Assembly: GCA_963767285.1 (NCBI GenBank)
Contig: CAVYDJ010000002.1
Span: 1,116,001 to 1,180,000 of the forward strand
Length of the DNA: 64,000 nucleotides
DNA from: WHSW01 sp963767285
GTDB taxonomy: Bacteria; Actinomycetota; Thermoleophilia; Solirubrobacterales; 70-9
Reading direction: 5' to 3'
The stretch's first letter is position 1, and each line of letters starts with the position of its first letter. Below, piece by piece: positions 59,533-64,000 of this stretch. The notes beneath the pieces are model-generated. The model was not told where the DNA came from and ran no database searches. It saw only the letters and a list, made by a program, of their open reading frames with translations. The position numbers and the translations under genes were made by a program.

Positions 59533-60243
59533 ATGCGAACCAGGATCATCCGCCAGCTGCGCGCACCGGGCACGATGCTGGGACTCACGGCGCTGGTGGT
59601 CGCCCTGATGGGAACGGCCCTGGCCGGCCCGTCGGCGACCGATACCGCGCTGAAGCTCGACAAGAAGGAAAAGCGGCAGGTCAAGAAGCTCGCGCGCAAG
59701 GAGATCAACAAGGCCGCTCCCAACCTGACCGTGAAGCGGGCGAGGAGCGCCGACGAGGCGGATACCGCGAAGACCGCCGACAGCGCGAAGACGGCAGACA
59801 ATGCAACGACCGCGGTGACCGCGACCACGGCGGTCAACGCGACGAATGCGACCAACGCGGTCAACGCCACGAACGCCGCCAACGCGACAAACGCCGCGAA
59901 CGCCGACGCGGTCGACGGCCACAGCGCGGTCTGCCCGAACGGGACATTTCTGACCGGGGGTACCTGTTTCGACACCGCGGTTCGCTTCCCGATGACGGTG
60001 TGGAACGGCGCCAACGACTGCGCGGACCTGGGTGGGCGACTGCCGACGGTCACGGAGCTGCTGTCGATTCGCAACGTCGCGGGCGTCGACCTCGGGCCGA
60101 GCGGGGACGGCCACTGGGCCGATCTGACCTACGACGACAACGGCACGGAGGAGGCGGCGATGGTGGTCGACAACGGCGACGTCGAGTTCGCGGCGGTCGG
60201 CACTCAGAATCAGATGCGCTGCGCGTTCGATCTCGTGCGCTGA
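59533..60243 (+). CDS. Secreted Asn/Ala/Thr-repeat protein with Cys-containing C-terminal domain
   Basis: A 236-residue exported protein. GGAGAGG precedes ATG 59533. The signal region (LRAPGTMLGLTALVVALMG) and a Lys/Arg-rich spacer lead to repeats of the type TADxAKTAD and NATNA (residues 75-125), then NADAVDGHSA. The C-terminal domain has CPNGTFLTGGTCFDT, WNGANDCADLGGRLPTVTELL and one further Cys near the end, resembling lectin-like or sulfatase-modifying folds. A surface stalk with a binding head is the likely form; no close family is recognised. Confidence 0.75.
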   Translation: MRTRIIRQLRAPGTMLGLTALVVALMGTALAGPSATDTALKLDKKEKRQVKKLARKEINKAAPNLTVKRARSADEADTAKTADSAKTADNATTAVTATTAVNATNATNAVNATNAANATNAANADAVDGHSAVCPNGTFLTGGTCFDTAVRFPMTVWNGANDCADLGGRLPTVTELLSIRNVAGVDLGPSGDGHWADLTYDDNGTEEAAMVVDNGDVEFAAVGTQNQMRCAFDLVR

Positions 60244-60350
60244 GCCGTCAGCCCCTACGTCGCCATCGCAACCTGAGCCGTGCATGCGGCCGCCTTCGCG
60301 TCCGCGTCCGCGACGGTGGGATCGACGGACGACAGCGACCGACGCCCGGC

Positions 60351-61415
60351 TCAGCGCAGCCAGGTCCGCACGATCGCGTTCGCGAACCCCATCCCGTAAC
60401 GGACCACCGCCGGCTTCTTGGAGTGGCCCGAGAGACGGCTGACCACGGTGACCGGCACCTCCTTCGCCGGGACCCCCCGCTTGATCGCCTCGATCATGAA
60501 CTCGGAGGTATGGAACTGCTCCTGGCGCAGGACCAGCTGCGGCAGGACGTCGGCCCGCACCGCGCGGTAGCCGTTCGAGCAGTCGGTGACGTGGGTGCGG
60601 GTGATGAACGAGACGACCTTGTTGAAGAAGACGATCCCCGCCTCGCGGGCTGGGTGGTTCGCCTCCGCTTCGCCGAGCACCCGCGAGCCGTGGGCGACAG
60701 CCACCTCGCCGTCGAGCACCGGCTGCACCAGCCGCTCCATCTCCTCCGGCAGGTGCTGACCGTCGGCGTCGAGGGTGACGACGATCTTCGCGCCGGAGTC
60801 CGAGAGCAGCCGGTAGCCGGTCCGCAGCGCCGCGCCGCCGCCGCGGTTGATCACGTGCCGGGCGACGATCGCGCCGTGGGCGTCCGCGACGTCCTCGGTG
60901 CCGTCGCGCGAGCCGTCGTCGACGACCAGGACCGCGGTCGCGACGCCGCAGACCTCGGCCGGGATCCGGTCCAGGACCGTGCCCACGTTGTCGGCCTCGT
61001 TGTAGGCGGGCACGAGGACCCCGACCTTGTCGCGGAACCGCTCCGGATAGCCGGCGGCCCGAAACTGCTCCCAGGCGAGTCCTTCGAGCACGGCGGAGAG
61101 CTCGGCCGTGATCCTCGAGCCCTGGCTGAGGGCACGCAGGACGAGCAGGAAGAGGATCAGGATCGCGAAGATCGCGACGCCGACGATGCGGGTGCCGTTC
61201 TCCTGATCGAACGAGAACGCCGAGAGCAGGGCATCGGGGATCTCGGTCCCGGCGACGATCGCCAGGCCAAGCGCGACCACGAGCAGGATCAGCACGTCCA
61301 CGTTGCGCAGGTCGCGCCGCCGCACGATCGCGTAGCCGGCGATCAACACGGCGAGCACGAGCCCGACGGCGCGAATCGCGGTCAGCTCGGGTGGGAGGAG
61401 GTCGGCGGCGATCAC
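60351..61415 (-). CDS. GT2 glycosyltransferase (dolichol-phosphate-mannose-synthase-like) fused to an N-terminal DUF2304-like membrane part
   Basis: A 354-residue fusion. Residues 1-100 hold three helices of DUF2304 type. The GT2 domain has VGVLVPAYNEADNVG, AVLVVDDGSRDGT (nucleotide site), HVINRGGGAALRTGY, VTLDADGQHLPEEM (DxD) and FHTSEFMIEAIKRG. This type usually makes polyprenyl-phosphate sugars for lipid-linked or protein glycosylation. ATG 61415. It lies 58 bases past the stop of the Ig-repeat surface protein, and on the same strand, so it may glycosylate it (inference). Confidence 0.87.
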   Translation of the reverse strand: MIAADLLPPELTAIRAVGLVLAVLIAGYAIVRRRDLRNVDVLILLVVALGLAIVAGTEIPDALLSAFSFDQENGTRIVGVAIFAILILFLLVLRALSQGSRITAELSAVLEGLAWEQFRAAGYPERFRDKVGVLVPAYNEADNVGTVLDRIPAEVCGVATAVLVVDDGSRDGTEDVADAHGAIVARHVINRGGGAALRTGYRLLSDSGAKIVVTLDADGQHLPEEMERLVQPVLDGEVAVAHGSRVLGEAEANHPAREAGIVFFNKVVSFITRTHVTDCSNGYRAVRADVLPQLVLRQEQFHTSEFMIEAIKRGVPAKEVPVTVVSRLSGHSKKPAVVRYGMGFANAIVRTWLR

Positions 61416-61473
61416 CCGAGGCGGAGCATAGAAACGGCGGCGGACCGCCGTTTGCGCGACGGCAGAGAGGCGC

Positions 61474-64000
61474 CTACTTCTTGAGCTTGACGGCGCGGGT
61501 CGCGCTCGTCTTGTTGCCCGCCCCGTCGGCCGCGGAGACGGCGATCGCCGCGGTCACCTTGCCACGCTGCTTGAGCGCCTTCTTGACCTTCTTCGCGTCC
61601 TTACTCGACAGGGCGAGGCCGAGCGTGCCGTTCTGCCCGGCGGTCTGGTTGGCGGTGAGCGCCTGGAGGTTGTACGTCTTGCTCTTGGCCCGGGCGATCG
61701 GCCGCCGCGACGGTTGCTTGACCGTGACCGTGCCACCGGCGGTGATCAGGCAGTTCTCGTCGCACTGCGCCTCGACCTCGATCGTCCCGTCGAACTTCTG
61801 GTTCGTGCTGCCGCCGAGCACCAGTCCGGGCGCCTTGGTGTCCGGCGGCGCCGTGGTCTGGACGGTGAACGCGCGGGTCGCGGGGGTCGGATCCGCGTTG
61901 GCGGCGCCGTCCGTCGCGCGCACCTCGAAGGTGTGCGAGCCGTCGGGAAGCGATCCCGTCGTGTGGCTCTCGCCGGGGCCGGTGCAGGTGCCGAACGCCG
62001 CCGCGTCGACCCGGCACTCGAACGTCGAGCCCGCCTCGGAGGAGGAGAAGCCGAAGGTCGGCGTCGGGTCGTTGATCGTCGCGCCCTCACCCGGCCCGCT
62101 GTCGATCGTCGTCTGCGGCCCGGCCGTGTCGACCGTGAAGCCGCGCGAAGCGGGCGTCGCGTCCGTATTGCCGACGGCGTCGGTTGCCTTGACCTCCAGC
62201 GTGTGGGCGCCATCGGCAAGGCCGCCCGTGGTGAATGGCGAAGCGCAGCCTGCGAACGGCTCGGAGTCGATGCGGCATTGGAAGCTCGAACCGGCCTCGC
62301 TGGCGGAGAAGGTGAAGGTCGGGGTCGGGTCGCCGATCGCGCCCGACGGACCGGAGTCGATGGTCGTCTGCGGTCCGGTCGCGTCAACCGTGAAGCTGCG
62401 GCTGGCGGCGCTGGCGTCGGTGTTGCCGGCCGGGTCGGTGGCCCGGACCTCGAAGGTGTGCGCGCCGTCGGCGAGGGCCGTGGTCGTATGCGTGGAGGTG
62501 CAAGCGGCGAACGGATCGGAGTCGACGCGACACTGGAACGTGGTGCCGCCGTCGGGCGAGGAGAAGCCGAAGGTCGGCGTCGAGTCGTTGGTCGGTCCGG
62601 TCGGGCCGGAGTCGATCTGGGTGTCCGGCGCGGTGGTGTCGACCGTGAATCCACGGCTTGCGACGCTGGCGTCCGTGTTCCCCGCGGCGTCCGTGGCCTT
62701 CACCTCGAAGGTGTGTGCGCCGGGCCCCAGGCTCGCGGTCGTGTGCGGGGTCGTGCAGGAAACAAATGGGTCAGCGTCCACGCGGCACTGGAACGCGGTC
62801 CCGCCGTCGGGCGAGGAGAAGCCGAAGGTCGGCGTCGAGTCGTTGGTCGGTCCGGTCGGGCCGGAGTCGATCTGGGTGTCGGGCGCGCTCGTGTCGATCA
62901 CCAGGTTCTTGTTCGCGCCCAGCGATCCGGCGTTGCCCGGGGTCGGCAGGGTCAGGACCGTGTTGTTGGTCGCCGCGTCCTTGATCGTCCCGCCGTTGAG
63001 CGCCAGCGCGCTGGTGCCGGTGTAGTCGAGGTCGCTCGCGGTATCGCCGGCCTGGACCGTGTAGCCGAAGCTCAGCGTCGAGGTCCCCGAGCCCGAGGTG
63101 TAGTTGACCGTCCGGTCGGGCGAGCCGGTCTCGAGAGTCAGCTGCGGGGTCCCGACGACGTTGACCGCCTGCGAGAAGGTCACCTCGATCGTGATCGACT
63201 CGCCGACCGTGTACGAGCCGTTGGTCTTCGGCGAGCTGACGCTCGTGACGGTGGGCGCGCTGGTGTCGATGACGAGGTCCTTGTTTGCGCCCAGCGAGCC
63301 GGCGTTGCCTGGTGTCGCGAGGGTCAACGTCGCGTTGTTGGTCGCCGCGTCCTTGATCGTCCCGCCATTGAGCGCCAGCGCGGTGGTGCCGGTGTAGTCG
63401 AGGTCGCTCGCGGTATCGCCGGCCTGGACCGTGTAGGCGAAGCTCAGCGTCGAGGTCCCCGAGCCCGAGGGTAGTTGACCGTCCGGTCGGGCGAGCCGGT
63501 CTCGAGAGTCAGCTGCGGGGTCCCGACGACGTTGACCGCCTGCGAGAAGGTCACCTCGATCGTGATCGACTCGCCGACCGTGTACGAGCCGTTGGTCTTC
63601 GGCGAGCTGACGTCGTGACGGTGGGCGCGCTGGTGTCGATGACGAGGTCCTTGTTTGCGCCCAGCGAGCCGGCGTTGCCCGGGGTCGGCAGGGTGAGCGA
63701 GGCGTTGTTTGTCGCCGCGTCACGGATCGTCGAGCCGTTCAGGGCGAGGGCCCCGGTGGCGGTGTAGTCGAGGTCGGCCGCCGTGTCGCCGGCCGAGACC
63801 GTGTAATCGAAGTTCAAGGTCGAGCTCCCCGAGCCCGAGGTCAGGTCGACCACCCGGTCGGTGGTTCCGGTCTCGAGCGTCAGCTGGGGCGTGCCGCCGG
63901 CGACGGTGACCGACTCGGAGAAGGTGACCTGGATCGAGATGGTCTCGCCGACTGTGTACGAGCCGTTGGTCTTCGGCGAGGTGACGTCGGTGACGGTGGG
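61474..64000 (-). CDS. Large Ig-like-repeat surface protein, 5' end outside the window, two apparent frameshifts
   Basis: The gene runs off the right edge. In order of translation there are three adhesin-type Ig repeats of about 124 residues (PTVTSVSSPKTNGSYT...VIDTSAP), four Ig-like repeats of about 80 residues (TQIDSGPTGPTNDSTPTF...) and a C-terminal domain of about 110 residues ending in a Lys-rich tail. Compared with neighbouring repeats, one base is missing at 63612/63613 and another at 63470/63471. The frame is open to 64000 upstream of the first. If both are real the protein stops near 63551 and this is a pseudogene; sequencing or assembly error in near-identical repeats is as likely. 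Confidence 0.8.
62893..64000 (-). repeat. Tandem DNA repeats of about 372-375 bp in the surface-protein gene
   Basis: The phrase GTGACGGTGGG recurs at 63245, 63615 and 63990, giving units of 370 (372 if the two missing bases are restored) and 375 bp. Long stretches of units 63001-63240 and 63364-63611 are almost identical at the DNA level, which points to recent duplication or gene conversion. Confidence 0.8.

Noticed and set aside
57924..60074. A 716-codon open frame on the minus strand opposite ndh
   Set aside because: It lies antisense to the clear NADH dehydrogenase and two further genes. It has the Arg/Asp/Gly-rich composition of a GC-rich shadow frame and no motif.

Overview
This is a gene-dense, very GC-rich chromosomal window with almost no room between genes, many GTG and TTG starts and many 4-bp ATGA/GTGA overlaps. 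Gene content points to an actinobacterium, most probably class Thermoleophilia (Solirubrobacterales-like): a class E-type sortase with an LPFTG surface protein, a c-di-AMP riboswitch in front of a coiled-coil/Rpf-like wall hydrolase, a gatC-gatA-gatB operon beside gltX (the indirect Gln-tRNA route), a BldC-like regulator and large Ig-repeat surface proteins. The taxonomic placement is inference. I saw no tRNA, rRNA, insertion sequence, phage gene or CRISPR array.

Layout. 0-12.3 kb is an exopolysaccharide locus: two polysaccharide deacetylases, a GT2 and three GT4 glycosyltransferases, two Wzx-type flippases, an APH-like kinase, an O-antigen ligase/polymerase and a Wzz/BY-kinase. 12.3-14.6 kb holds three tandem genes of unknown function that share a C-terminal module of about 40 residues. 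14.6-18.6 kb has the sortase, argG, a 51-residue membrane protein, a methyltransferase and the riboswitch-controlled wall hydrolase. 18.7-28.7 kb is regulatory: an MFS exporter, an HD-GYP protein, two MerR-type regulators with phased CTTGC repeats in their upstream regions, a degenerate GGDEF protein, an RsbU/RsbW fusion with a STAS antagonist, and two LuxR-type proteins around a polyprenyl-phosphate sugar-phosphotransferase. 28.7-34 kb has a second ligase/polymerase and a giant coiled-coil protein. 34.2-40.3 kb has sixA, dnaE, a Cys-rich protein and a second sugar-phosphotransferase.

40.3-43.5 kb is an OmpR-type two-component system next to an LPFTG protein whose upstream region carries tandem 11-bp repeats. 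43.5-50.5 kb has nfo, gltX, an HDOD-LuxR protein, a pseudo-receiver-LuxR protein and an Rrf2-cysK-cysE cysteine group. 50.5-57.8 kb is pcrA, folD, a membrane protein and gatC-gatA-zincin-gatB. 57.8-64 kb has a type II NADH dehydrogenase behind a perfect 19-bp palindrome, a zinc-ribbon membrane protein, a secreted Asn/Ala/Thr-repeat protein, a DUF2304-like GT2 and a large Ig-repeat surface protein that runs off the window and carries two apparent frameshifts.

Taken together, the window links envelope building (polysaccharide, sortase, wall hydrolase, surface repeats) with a dense layer of regulation (c-di-AMP riboswitch, c-di-GMP-type domains, partner switching, four LuxR-HTH proteins, MerR/BldC). 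The least described parts are the three-gene shared-module cluster and the phased repeat arrays.
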